Assembly (NCBI RefSeq): GCF_021233415.1
Contig: NZ_CP089466.1
Location: 2,480,001 to 2,544,000, forward strand
Source: Halobacterium litoreum
GTDB lineage: Archaea > Halobacteriota > Halobacteria > Halobacteriales > Halobacteriaceae
DNA: 64,000 nt
Direction: 5' to 3'
Both the position numbers and the translations under genes were made by a program. Of the stretch, positions 17,688 to 25,855 are shown piece after piece. Below the pieces are notes generated by a model, which saw only the letters and a program-made list of their open reading frames with translations, made no database searches and was not told the DNA's origin. How positions within the stretch are numbered: the first letter of the stretch is position 1; each line of letters starts with the position of its first letter.

Positions 17688-19088
17688 ATGGTCGGTCTTG
17701 GTCAAGTTGATCTTAAAACATTGTTGTCCGACGAGGAGATCGTCGGGCAGTTGCACGACGCCGGACGGACTCGTGATTACTCCCAAGAGTATACGGTAAC
17801 GGAGACCGCAAGTGGAAGGCTCCGAGTAAAGGGAGGGAACAAAGCAGTCGAATTCGACCGATACCACGAACTCGACCCCTCACTATTGATTTTCCTCGGG
17901 TTGTATGGAGGCGACGGTGACAAGACCGGATCCGTCGGATTCGGTCAGAAGAGCATCGACATCATGGAGCACGCCTACGACGAGATGGTCGAGTTCTTCG
18001 GTCACGAGTTCGACGTCACCTACCACATCACCGAAGATAGCCTGTTCTTCGAATCGGACGAGATGCAGGCCGAGCTGGAGGCGATGGACCACGACGGCGA
18101 ACCGCTGGAAAAGAAGAAACAGTATCTCATCGACGAGGTGTGGGAGATGCTGGAAGACCGAGGGATGCATGTTGACAGCGTCACTGCCACTGTTAGCGAC
18201 GTAAAAGGGGCTCGTAAGGCAGGACAGTCCAGCCGCGAGGATCTTATCGACCTCCGTGGCTCTAAGCCATTTCTTCCTATCATCCTCAAACTGATAGAAG
18301 GCGTCACAGCGACACTCTCAGATGACTTGCAATCGTATCCGAGCGATGATCCTTGGCTCGAATGGAACGACAATCCCTCCGATCTCTCCGCCTACGAAAT
18401 TAACATCCCTGACTACGTCGAGAATGCCGAGACATGTCAGTACTACACTGGCTCGGGCAAGCTCCGGCAGTACAAAATCGAGAAGAACTACGACGGCGTG
18501 ACGACGCTCCGGAAGCCCTATGGACAGACATTCGATGTCCACTCGGTAGCCGAGATCGGACCGCATTTCCTGTATATCGCGGGCCTCTATATGGCTGAAG
18601 GAGGGACACCGAAGGAGGTCTTAGTTTCCTTCTACGAGGAACCGTCTGATACTAGCCTCTCCATCGAATTCGTTTCGACAGAGAACGAGGAACTAGAAAT
18701 CCTGATTGATGGCTTCAATTCCGTGTGCGAAGACTTCGACGACTTTCTTAACTACTGGAAGGTGAAGATCGGGAGCCAGTATATGTACGAGACTGGGAAC
18801 GCCGCCGAGAAGATCGGTGCTCCAGTACTTCGCAGCGGGACGAAGGGACAGGGCAAGTCCCGCTCGTTCGAAGTCGCAGAGGGAATCAAGAAGTGGGGCA
18901 TCAAGACGTTCCCTGCTCTTGGGGAGATCGAGCAGTTCTTCAGTCACATCGAGCTGACTGGCGCAGGCATTCCACGGTGGCACATTGCCTTCTCCAGTTC
19001 GCCAGCAGTCCTCTTCTTCGCGCTAATGAACGATCTCGCATTCTATCCTGAGCGCGTCGAGCACTACGAGGTGAGCAAGGATGAGTAA
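17688..19088 (+). CDS. LAGLIDADG-like two-motif protein, putative nuclease
   Basis: 466 aa. Two segments match the LAGLIDADG helix: IFLGLYGGDG (residues 68-77) and LYIAGLYMAEG (295-305), each followed by beta-strand patterns as in homing endonucleases; the second is better (SIEFVSTENEELEILIDGF after it). Acidic Asp/Glu occupy the catalytic position in both (GDG, AEG). Not embedded in an intron or intein. Cleavage has to be tested; DNA binding only is possible. ATG 17676 is an alternative start. First gene of a rightward operon, overlapping the next gene by 8 bp. Confidence 0.65.
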   Translation: MVGLGQVDLKTLLSDEEIVGQLHDAGRTRDYSQEYTVTETASGRLRVKGGNKAVEFDRYHELDPSLLIFLGLYGGDGDKTGSVGFGQKSIDIMEHAYDEMVEFFGHEFDVTYHITEDSLFFESDEMQAELEAMDHDGEPLEKKKQYLIDEVWEMLEDRGMHVDSVTATVSDVKGARKAGQSSREDLIDLRGSKPFLPIILKLIEGVTATLSDDLQSYPSDDPWLEWNDNPSDLSAYEINIPDYVENAETCQYYTGSGKLRQYKIEKNYDGVTTLRKPYGQTFDVHSVAEIGPHFLYIAGLYMAEGGTPKEVLVSFYEEPSDTSLSIEFVSTENEELEILIDGFNSVCEDFDDFLNYWKVKIGSQYMYETGNAAEKIGAPVLRSGTKGQGKSRSFEVAEGIKKWGIKTFPALGEIEQFFSHIELTGAGIPRWHIAFSSSPAVLFFALMNDLAFYPERVEHYEVSKDE

Positions 19089-20046
19089 TACATTCGCTCA
19101 GCACTTTGGTTTCGACGCAGAGTTCGATCAGTCCGCCTTTGTCGACACGTTTGGCCGAGACAGCCTCGACACCGTAGTCGAGTTCTACCAGGGCGTCGTT
19201 GACAGACGGTCGACCGGATGGATCCCACTGCCGGATATGTTCTTCACCATCGGGGCATGCGAGATGCTCGGAGTTGACCACAGCCCCCTCTCAGACCGAG
19301 TGCCGTCGTATCTGTCGGAATTGCAGGTCGGTGGCGGCTACTGCCCTGTGCCCGAAGAGAAGATGGAAGGATGGCGAGCGGACCGGGAGCCAGACATCTA
19401 TTCGACGTATTATGCGGTCAAAACTCTCGGTCTCCTCGGTCGTTCATCTGGAGTGGATGTCGACACCTTCGTCGCTTCCCAGCAGGACGACGGATACATC
19501 TATAACGAGGAGTGGTCGAACACCATTCCCGAGTACCGATTCGACTCAGAGCTCCGCCAGCAGGTTCTATTGGGGCTCCTCCTGACCGACAATGTCGACA
19601 CGGATCCAATCGTGGCCGAACTCGACGAGAACGAGTTCCTCACGCCCATCTACTACTCGTGGCGGATTCGGAAGCACCTCGATATCGATCCGGCACTCAC
19701 CGATGAAGAAGCCGAGCGACTTGGTGACCTACAGAAGGACGGTGGGTTTCGGGAGTACCGCCTCAGTGACAAGACCGACGAACATGCAGGGAGCGACCAC
19801 CGAACGTGGCGCGACCAGAACCCACCGCACCTTTTCAGCAGCTTCTATGCCTACCATATCGCCAGCGAGACCGACTCTCGATTCAGCTACGACACTGGTG
19901 AGTTCATCGACTTCATCGCTGGGACGGAAGACGAGGAAGGGTTCGGTGTTGACGTCAACGCACGTGAGTTCGAAGCCCCGTTCGGTCGGACGTACACCCC
20001 GCTGGAGCATATGATGGTTCTCCTCACGCCCTCACTCGTACAATAG
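19081..20046 (+). CDS. Prenyltransferase/terpene-cyclase-like alpha-alpha toroid protein
   Basis: 321 aa. Shows repeated toroid motifs: LQVGGGY (81-87), DIYSTYYAVKTLGLLG (105-120), QQDDGYIYNEEW (134-145), and LQKDGGFREY (217-226), the QxxDGG-type turns of protein prenyltransferase beta subunits and squalene cyclases. The DxDD cyclase motif and an obvious zinc triad are not seen, so a binding or scaffold role is as likely as catalysis. Its ATG overlaps the preceding gene by 8 bp, implying a joint function with the LAGLIDADG-like protein. Confidence 0.7.
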   Translation: MSNTFAQHFGFDAEFDQSAFVDTFGRDSLDTVVEFYQGVVDRRSTGWIPLPDMFFTIGACEMLGVDHSPLSDRVPSYLSELQVGGGYCPVPEEKMEGWRADREPDIYSTYYAVKTLGLLGRSSGVDVDTFVASQQDDGYIYNEEWSNTIPEYRFDSELRQQVLLGLLLTDNVDTDPIVAELDENEFLTPIYYSWRIRKHLDIDPALTDEEAERLGDLQKDGGFREYRLSDKTDEHAGSDHRTWRDQNPPHLFSSFYAYHIASETDSRFSYDTGEFIDFIAGTEDEEGFGVDVNAREFEAPFGRTYTPLEHMMVLLTPSLVQ

Positions 20047-20078
20047 GTATAAACGAAATATGGACAAATCTGGGTGTC

Positions 20079-20288
20079 ATGAGGGAGACCAAGAGGGAGA
20101 TTCTTCAGCGAATTGGCCAGGAATCTACGTGGGGATACAACTTGGCTGACGAGTTGGACCTCACGCCTCAAACGGTCTACTCCCATCTGGACGACCTGGA
20201 GGAAGCGGAATACATCGAGCAGTCTGGTGAGGAGTCAGGTCGGACTATATTTTCTCTGACGGAGAAAGGGAAGTCGGAGATCGAGTAG
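20079..20288 (+). CDS. Small winged-helix regulator
   Basis: 69 aa. MRETKREILQRIGQESTWGY, then NLADELDLTPQTVYSHLDDLEEAEYIEQ and a beta wing (GRTIFSLTEKGKSEIE): a complete PadR/MarR-like winged helix and nothing more. Its own TATAAA (20048-20053) lies 28 bp before the ATG, so it can be made as a leaderless mRNA independent of the upstream operon. Convergent with the methyltransferase pair, one base between stops. Likely regulates element genes. Confidence 0.82.
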   Translation: MRETKREILQRIGQESTWGYNLADELDLTPQTVYSHLDDLEEAEYIEQSGEESGRTIFSLTEKGKSEIE

Positions 20289-20289
20289 G

Positions 20290-21822
20290 CTACTTTTCCA
20301 GGAACAGGATCTTCTCTTCCTGGATTGCGTTCTTACTGTGGACTTCGCCGATTGCAGTTGAGTTGAGGCTCTTCTCGACCAGATTCGCCTTCTCGTATCC
20401 AACCATCTCGCCAATGTCGTAGAGGAAGTCATCAGTCGGGATCTCGACGACTTCCTTGTCGTCACCAGCTTTGGTGGTGTTTCGACCGACCACGAGTACG
20501 AAGTTCCCTCCTTCGGGAAGCATCTGGTGCCCTTGATCCAGGACGTCACGCATGTCCCGGAAGTACTTGTAGAGGAGCGCAGCCTTGTTCTTCCGACGGA
20601 ATCCGACGTCGGCGTCAACGTTGAGGTCATAGACGCGCTTGATGAGTTCCTTCACGTTGTCGGGAAGCCAGAGCGAATCATAGTTGTCGAGGAACTCTGC
20701 TTCCAGATCTTCTTTCTCCTGCGGGCGGATCTCACGGTTTCCGATGACCTGTCGTTCGAGGTCGCGTCGGTCCTTCTTCTCCAGCAGTCCCAGCGTGAAG
20801 AGCGAAAGACGATACGTATCGACGTAGGGGAGACCCGTTGCATACGGGGGCGAGCAAACCATATGGTCTATGTCAGGGAGTGAGGTCTCCTCCGCCATTG
20901 TGGTCGCGTCCGCCTGTTCGACGACGGTCTCCTCGTTGAGATCGAACTTTGTCTTAAAGTCCTGCGTATCCTCGACGCGCTTGACGTTCTTGTTGAACCG
21001 GTCTTCGAACATCTCGTAGACGTCGACATCCTCCGGAATCTCGTCAGCACGGAGTACCCGGATCTGATCCTCGTCCTGGTGGGAGACTGTCCGAAGCAGG
21101 TCACTCAGCGTGATGAACAGGAGCTGTCGAACCTGATCGTTCTGGACGTCAGAGATTTGGCTGTGGAGGCCACGGACCTGGTTGATGACGGGGTCCTCGA
21201 ACCACTTATCGAGATAGTCGGGTTCCGGAAGGGTGTACTCCTCGCTAGTGAGTGTTTTGCACGAGAAGGAAAACTCCCGCATCTCGCTGAGGTCTACGTC
21301 GAGCGTGCTGACCTTTGTTCTCGACAGGTAGACCGAGAACGGGTTGATGTCGATGCCGACTGTGTTCAGCGACTCCAGGCGACCCTGGTAGAGCGTCGTC
21401 CCGCTGCCACAGAACGGGTCCATCACCGTATCTCCTGCTTCAAGGTCGAGCAGACTGAAGATCGTAGAGACGAGTTGCGGATAGAACTTACCTGTATACT
21501 CGTGTAGTCCGTGTCCGAGATAGCGGGCCGATTTCCGTGTCCCCTCTGGAACTTCAGTCAGCTCGTATTGGTGCCCTCGCGGAGTGAGAGTTTCGCCCGA
21601 CTCTTGGTTTTTTACCGTCTGAAAGAACGGGAGTGTCTCCAGATTGTACTCGGGAACCTCTGCCTCGGTACTCAGACTGAGACCGTTCTCGACGAGGAAT
21701 GGGTTCTCGGAGATTTCGCCGTACTGCTCCAGAATCTCCTCGCACATGTCCTCCTCGTAGCTCCACATACTGTAGTCTGGATAGACGAGGAGGTAGTCAA
21801 GCATGGTCTGGTTCTCACTCAT
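20290..21822 (-). CDS. DNA methyltransferase (amino-MTase type), second of a pair
   Basis: 510 aa. SAM motif I DPFCGSGT (135-142) precedes the catalytic motif SPPY (324-327), as in N6-adenine/N4-cytosine DNA methyltransferases. HEYTGKFYP (107-115) is the conserved element before the SAM motif. Between motifs is a long target-recognition-like region (about 200-310). Its ATG overlaps the stop of the upstream methyltransferase (ATGA), so both are co-translated. No restriction endonuclease of a known family is adjacent. The base modified cannot be told. Confidence 0.85.
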   Translation of the reverse strand: MSENQTMLDYLLVYPDYSMWSYEEDMCEEILEQYGEISENPFLVENGLSLSTEAEVPEYNLETLPFFQTVKNQESGETLTPRGHQYELTEVPEGTRKSARYLGHGLHEYTGKFYPQLVSTIFSLLDLEAGDTVMDPFCGSGTTLYQGRLESLNTVGIDINPFSVYLSRTKVSTLDVDLSEMREFSFSCKTLTSEEYTLPEPDYLDKWFEDPVINQVRGLHSQISDVQNDQVRQLLFITLSDLLRTVSHQDEDQIRVLRADEIPEDVDVYEMFEDRFNKNVKRVEDTQDFKTKFDLNEETVVEQADATTMAEETSLPDIDHMVCSPPYATGLPYVDTYRLSLFTLGLLEKKDRRDLERQVIGNREIRPQEKEDLEAEFLDNYDSLWLPDNVKELIKRVYDLNVDADVGFRRKNKAALLYKYFRDMRDVLDQGHQMLPEGGNFVLVVGRNTTKAGDDKEVVEIPTDDFLYDIGEMVGYEKANLVEKSLNSTAIGEVHSKNAIQEEKILFLEK

Positions 21823-23189
21823 CGCTCGAACACCAGAATTGCTTCCTTCTTCGCCCGTGCGTTCTCAGGGTTGAACGTCTTCTTGGTGGAGTCGATGTTC
21901 CGGAAGAACTCCTTCTCGACCTCAAATGCGGTGTCTTCCGCGAGTTCCTTCATCAACTCGTTATTCCGGACGATTTCACCTTCCAGTTTCGAGTCGCCGA
22001 TGACCATACAGAGGCGACCACCCTCCTTTGTGTTCTTCTCCAGATTCCGAAGACACGCCGTCATGTTCTCGCGGAACGTTTCCATGTTCTCCTCCTTCGA
22101 TCGGTTCTGGTAGACGAGGTGCGCCCCTATCTCGTCATGTTTCATCTGACGGGGCTTCATGTCCAGCCAGAACATCCGATACTTGTGGTATAGGTGGTAG
22201 TCGTAGGCGTTAGGATACGGCGGTGACGTGATGATGAGATCGGCCTTCTCGTCGAGCGTAAAGTCCTCTCGGAGATCCTGAGAGAAGACGGTCGGAGTGT
22301 ACTTCTCGTCGCAGTCGTTGTAGAAGTCCTCCATACCCCGAACCATCCGGTTGAGTTTATTCTCGTATTTGCGGATGGTCTCGCCGGGCTCCATTTCGTT
22401 GTCGACGCGAGTGTACCGCGTGTTACTGTCCTGGTATGAGACGTTGACGATGATACTGGAGAACCCGGTTTTGAAGAAGTCCTGGAGACTGTCGTCCTCA
22501 ACCTCGTTGATGTATCCCTTGATTATGGACAGCTCGCGGATCGCATTGTCCGAGAACCATCCGTCCAGTTTTGGGATGTCAGGAACCTCATACTCTTCTT
22601 GGAAGTTATGGGCTCGTTTGACATCGTCGAGGTGGTCACGGACATTGTTACCCAAAGTTTCCGGCTCCAACGGGGTCGCCTTCGACCGTGTCATTAGAGT
22701 GGCAAGAGGGTTCAAATCAGTCCCGACTGCGTGACGATCTTTGCGAATCGCCTCGACAACTGCAGTTCCACAGCCGCAGAATGGATCCCATACGACATCC
22801 CCTTTCTCGGAGAAGTATTTCATTAGAGTCGCCGGGATCTGCGGGATGAATTTTGCAGGGTAAGGATGGTAGTCGTGTGTAAATTTATTTGTTTTTGCAT
22901 CTTCAAACCGCCAGTCGACGAAATCTAAGTGGTCCGATTCCATTCTATACTCTCTGTGTTGGCTACTCTCTTCCTCATGCGTGATATACCCAATGTTTCC
23001 TAAGCCACTATCTCCACTACTGCCGCTGCTCAAAAATTGAAATATATTTGATGGTTTTGTACAGTAGGGAGGGGATATCATGTTCTGTGAAAATCCTGGC
23101 TGATGTTTTTGCTTGATCTGATGTTTACTAGTATTCTCCGCGCCGTTATGCTCAGACGGTATTCCTTTTTGTTGTGGGTTCAAACTCAT
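21819..23189 (-). CDS. DNA methyltransferase (amino-MTase type), first of a pair
   Basis: 456 aa from ATG 23189. HPYPAKFIP (108-116), SAM motif DPFCGCGT (135-142) and SPPY (322-325) stand at nearly the same residues as in its partner, so the two are paralogues. This colinearity and a GGAGG Shine-Dalgarno 8 nt before ATG 23189 decide the start. The catch is a Ser/Gln/Asn-rich N-terminal 80 residues of low similarity to anything; ATG 22943 would remove it. Expressed behind a structured leader (23190-23268). Confidence 0.82.
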   Translation of the reverse strand: MSLNPQQKGIPSEHNGAENTSKHQIKQKHQPGFSQNMISPPYCTKPSNIFQFLSSGSSGDSGLGNIGYITHEEESSQHREYRMESDHLDFVDWRFEDAKTNKFTHDYHPYPAKFIPQIPATLMKYFSEKGDVVWDPFCGCGTAVVEAIRKDRHAVGTDLNPLATLMTRSKATPLEPETLGNNVRDHLDDVKRAHNFQEEYEVPDIPKLDGWFSDNAIRELSIIKGYINEVEDDSLQDFFKTGFSSIIVNVSYQDSNTRYTRVDNEMEPGETIRKYENKLNRMVRGMEDFYNDCDEKYTPTVFSQDLREDFTLDEKADLIITSPPYPNAYDYHLYHKYRMFWLDMKPRQMKHDEIGAHLVYQNRSKEENMETFRENMTACLRNLEKNTKEGGRLCMVIGDSKLEGEIVRNNELMKELAEDTAFEVEKEFFRNIDSTKKTFNPENARAKKEAILVFER

Positions 23190-23193
23190 TTGT

Positions 23194-23266
23194 GCTTCCT
23201 CCACGGAAGCGTGGTCGCGTGCTCCTACCACGCGGCCTCTGACTTTCGAGGCTGTACCATGCTTCC
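23194..23266 (-). promoter_or_regulatory. Candidate switchable leader RNA (Y-shaped) before the methyltransferase pair
   Basis: As minus-strand RNA: GGAAGCATGGT (23266-23256) pairs with ACCACGCTTCC (23215-23205; ten Watson-Crick pairs and one G-U) and closes a three-way junction with arms GCCTC/GAGGC (8-nt loop) and CGCGTG/CACGCG (7-nt loop). The same GCTTCC can instead pair with GGAAGC (23199-23194), which contains half of the GGAGG ribosome site. The two folds exclude each other, as in a translational riboswitch. Confidence 0.6.
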
Positions 23267-23287
23267 CCACTACTATTAGTATATAGA

Positions 23288-23303
23288 ACGCTATAAATCT
23301 TGA
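23288..23303 (-). promoter_or_regulatory. TATA box of the methyltransferase leader
   Basis: ATTTATAG on the minus strand (23298-23291). A start 27 nt downstream would be near 23268, two bases before the closing stem of the Y-shaped leader, giving a leader of about 79 nt. Confidence 0.55.
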
Positions 23304-24145
23304 AATCAATCTGTCATGTGCCGTTATACGCCCATTGGATGTGTGACTTATTTGGGTTTAATACTAGACAGTATCTCGATCTCAGATGCCGGGTTAGGAT
23401 GACGCCGTTCACGAGGATACTCAGACGACTAAGAAACTCTTGGAACTCGGGGGCGTCCAAGCGTGTTCGTGTTACGAACAGTCTATTCTATGAGGAGTAC
23501 AATCGGACATCGACGCGACTCGATAGGGCACTCTGGCTAATCGGAAAAATTGGGTCAGCGGAGGATAGACTACTTGAGCGAGAAGGTAGATCGGTACTGA
23601 CAACGTGTGGTTGGTTTTGCTCAACTCCGTTCGACTATCCCAAAAATGGCCCTTATTTGGAGAGGCATCCGGACAGGCGTTTATGTTTTTTATTACCCAA
23701 ATCTGCAGTTTTCTTGAATTGATGAGGTCGTCTCAATCGTGGCCGAACGGTGTTTTGCAGTTCTAGAACTGGCAGAGAACCCCTACCCTATGAGGGGCCG
23801 GCTCGTTACTGTTACTCGGTAGTCCCTCCGCTGCTATCCGCTGTAGAGTGATAGTAGCTCAGTCTATGAGTGTGTTGGCTCGATTCCAATGGGTAGCCAT
23901 ATGTCATAGACCGTGTTTTCGGGCGAGACCAACGTAGTTCAGTCTACGACTGAGCTAAGATCTCTATTGAGTCCCCGCTGAGCCAGTCCGTAACCAGACC
24001 TATTAGATATTCTAAATTAGTAAGATCCTCAACCACTCGCGTATCGACAGTCGCCGTGACCAGAACAGAAGTCAATAACCACTATACCAGAGAAAAGATG
24101 CGTATGTGGCTGAAGATCCTACTAAGTTAAGCTATCTAATACATC
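23304..24145. other. Gene-poor 840-bp stretch with structured segments
   Basis: No gene I can support. An open frame at 23300-23722 (+) lacks acidic halophile composition, promoter and any recognisable motif. A 34-codon open stretch at 23717-23820 (IDEVVSIVAERCF start) looks more protein-like but has no start codon and could be a gene remnant. A structured segment is listed separately at 23856-23956. The rest is AT-rich and unassigned; it may hold control or origin sites of the element. Confidence 0.4.
23856..23956. ncRNA. Candidate structured RNA or cis element
   Basis: AGCTCA (23856-23861) pairs with TGAGCT (23951-23956) and encloses an 8-bp stem GTCTATGA/TCATAGAC (23862-23869 with 23904-23911), itself holding TGGCT/AGCCA (23876-23880 with 23895-23899). 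The right part can also form its own hairpin AGTTCAG-CTGAGCT (23936-23956). GTAGCTCAGTCTATGAG and GTAGTTCAGTCTACGAC (23854, 23934) are 17-bp near-repeats. Strand and expression unknown. D-arm-like wording is present, but no full tRNA. Confidence 0.35.
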
Positions 24146-25348
24146 CTACCCGAAAGCCGGGAAGTTGAGGAAGTCCGGCCACACAAATTCATCTTTGAGG
24201 GCGAACTGCTCCGTGTTCCTGCCGTTGTCCTTCTTCACGACTTGGCCTAAACCAAGAGTCTCCAGTAGATCCATTCGCTTGCGCAACGTCTTGCGCGTTG
24301 AATCTGTCCCGCGGTGAGTCCTAAGATCCTTGGACGTGATCGGATTCGGTGTTTCAGGATCAACCACAGCACGAACGATTCCTCGGCGTTCTTTATGCAT
24401 CGTACTCAACGCCAGACGACTAGACACTTGGACGTCGTCTAGCTGGAGTTCTTCGCGGCCACACAACAGAGCGTGCCCGCGGGCGATATTTCGCAGACTG
24501 CTCATAATTCGATGTTCTCCTTCTCGTGTTCCGGTTTCAGTAGGTGCTCGGCAGTACGCAACAAGATGGGCAAGATAGACGATCCCATCACGAACCTCAC
24601 CGTGGGCAGCCGAATCCCACGTCACACTACCGTAGCCGCCATAGTGTTCCCAGACGTTACGTAGGAACGAGATTACCTCCGTTTGGCATTCAGCAACTTG
24701 CTCTCCATATTCACGCCCCTCAAACACATCGACAGCGACCTCGTGGGGACTCGCTTTACGTGGCAGGTAATGGAAGACCAGTCGATTTCCGACGTGGCCC
24801 ATAGCACTCCAAGCCCGGCCGTCAAGCGGCGTCGTCGCTCCGATGAGGGCGAATCGATAGTCGCCGTCGTAGCCACGCGAGCCGTGTGATCCAGTATCTC
24901 GGTGATAGCCTGAACCGTCCATCACTCGGGCGATTGTCGCCATCGTCGACCGAATCTGCTCGAAACTACCGCTAAACCAGCCTGCCATATCCGGATTGAC
25001 GAGCGACTTGCGACGGATCTTCGGTAACAGATCGTACTCTGCTAGCTCCTCCTCATTCTTGGACGGTTCATGACTTACGAACGCGGCGGGGGTGAGGTCG
25101 TCGCTCCAGTAGACTAGTTCCTCGTCGTTGAACTCGGCCCCTTTGAGGAAGTCGAGAGCCGTAGTCTTCCCTGCGCCGCTAGGACCGACAACAGCGATCC
25201 CCTCACAGCTATCCGGTCCGTCTAGCAGCAACGTCGTCTTCGTTGAGAGAACAGCCTCCGTGACGAGCGCGATACGCTTATCGAACACGTCCTCGACATC
25301 CTGAAGGACGGCGTCAAGGTTAGAAGCTGTACTATCGAGGTTAGTCAT
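24146..25348 (-). CDS. P-loop ATPase with C-terminal winged helix
   Basis: 400 aa. Walker A GPSGAGKT at residues 55-62; FALIGATTP (around 165-175) resembles a sensor-1 strand. No classic DExx Walker B is obvious. The C-terminal 90 residues (ITSKDLRTHRGTDSTRKTLRKRMDLLETLGL...) look like a winged helix, the layout of AAA proteins that load or license DNA machinery in archaeal plasmids and viruses. Its start overlaps the upstream 107-aa gene by 8 bp. Likely the replication, partition or control ATPase of the element; the exact family is not recognised. Confidence 0.7.
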   Translation of the reverse strand: MTNLDSTASNLDAVLQDVEDVFDKRIALVTEAVLSTKTTLLLDGPDSCEGIAVVGPSGAGKTTALDFLKGAEFNDEELVYWSDDLTPAAFVSHEPSKNEEELAEYDLLPKIRRKSLVNPDMAGWFSGSFEQIRSTMATIARVMDGSGYHRDTGSHGSRGYDGDYRFALIGATTPLDGRAWSAMGHVGNRLVFHYLPRKASPHEVAVDVFEGREYGEQVAECQTEVISFLRNVWEHYGGYGSVTWDSAAHGEVRDGIVYLAHLVAYCRAPTETGTREGEHRIMSSLRNIARGHALLCGREELQLDDVQVSSRLALSTMHKERRGIVRAVVDPETPNPITSKDLRTHRGTDSTRKTLRKRMDLLETLGLGQVVKKDNGRNTEQFALKDEFVWPDFLNFPAFG

Positions 25349-25664
25349 CAGAGACCTCCGGCTTCGAGAAGACTCTGTTCCAATGGTTGCTCTTACGTGG
25401 CTCAGATTTGACTGAGACTAATCTACGCGGAATCGTTGCGTGAGCGGCTACTATGTATCCGTCAATAACGCGAACCCAGTCTACCTCACACAGAGGATGA
25501 GCAATAATCCATCTAATAGCGGGAGGGACTTCGGTGGAGATCGTCATTCGGTCTGTTTCCTTGGAGCCGTACAGACGGACCTCCTTCTCGCAGGGGAACA
25601 TCTCGGGGTCTTCCCGAACTTCTCTGTTCTGGAGCAGCTCGGGATCCGGGTCATTGATCCTCAT
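25341..25664 (-). CDS. Hypothetical protein, middle gene of ATPase operon
   Basis: 107 aa. Not recognised. N-terminal third is acidic; the middle (VPPAIRWIIAHPLCEVDWVRVIDGYIVAAHATIP) is hydrophobic/beta-like. Strong Shine-Dalgarno GGAGGGG (25678-25672) sits 7 nt before the ATG, and the ATG overlaps the stop of the 31-aa leader gene (ATGA). Its end overlaps the ATPase start by 8 bp. The three are surely co-translated; it may bind the ATPase. Confidence 0.7.
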   Translation of the reverse strand: MRINDPDPELLQNREVREDPEMFPCEKEVRLYGSKETDRMTISTEVPPAIRWIIAHPLCEVDWVRVIDGYIVAAHATIPRRLVSVKSEPRKSNHWNRVFSKPEVSDD

Positions 25665-25756
25665 GATCGGACCCCTCCATATTTGCTGCTATAGTCAATA
25701 CCTGATACTGTCGACTTCCATGACCGCTTAGGACGGTCAATCTGTGTTCGGCTCAT
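25661..25756 (-). CDS. Hidden 31-aa leader gene of the ATPase operon
   Basis: Encodes MSRTQIDRPKRSWKSTVSGI and 11 more residues ending GGVRS; basic, unlike most halophile proteins. The TGA overlaps the ATG of the 107-aa gene as ATGA, the same coupling used elsewhere in this element, which is the main argument that it is translated. The start context CACAAATGAG is identical over 10 bp to that of the first methyltransferase. A TGACCG/CGGTCA hairpin lies inside it (25721-25739). It may be a translated leader peptide. Confidence 0.5.
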   Translation of the reverse strand: MSRTQIDRPKRSWKSTVSGIDYSSKYGGVRS

Positions 25757-25798
25757 TTGTGGTCCTACGGGATTCAACTGAGGTTTCCCTGAGACCCC

Positions 25799-25855
25799 AC
25801 GACCGCCTACCTACGGTATCGGCATCACCGTCCTCGACACTCCGAGGGCGGTCGT
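25799..25855 (-). promoter_or_regulatory. Second Y-shaped leader RNA candidate, before the ATPase operon
   Basis: ACGACCGC (25799-25806) and GCGGTCGT (25848-25855) form an 8-bp closing stem around two hairpins, ACGGT/ACCGT (25813-25831) and CCTCG/CGAGG (25832-25847). On the minus strand a TATA-like GTAATACA (25889-25882) would start transcription near 25859, just before the stem. GACCG and CGGTC recur in the downstream 31-aa gene, so alternative pairings are possible here too. Confidence 0.45.

Noticed and set aside
23205-23266. Hammerhead ribozyme as explanation of the three-way junction
   Set aside because: The core CUGAUGA is absent and the junction bases do not match; only CGAAAGUC is reminiscent.
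23300-23722. 140-codon frame in the element
   Set aside because: Basic, Cys/Trp/Arg-rich composition unlike the neighbouring proteins, no ribosome site or fitting TATA box, and no motif; it begins inside the methyltransferase promoter region.
23854-23915. tRNA-like wording (GTAGCTCAGT, then TTGGCTCGATTCCAA)
   Set aside because: No 7-bp acceptor stem, anticodon arm or correct arm spacing can be made; the better explanation is the 8-bp stem described in the features.
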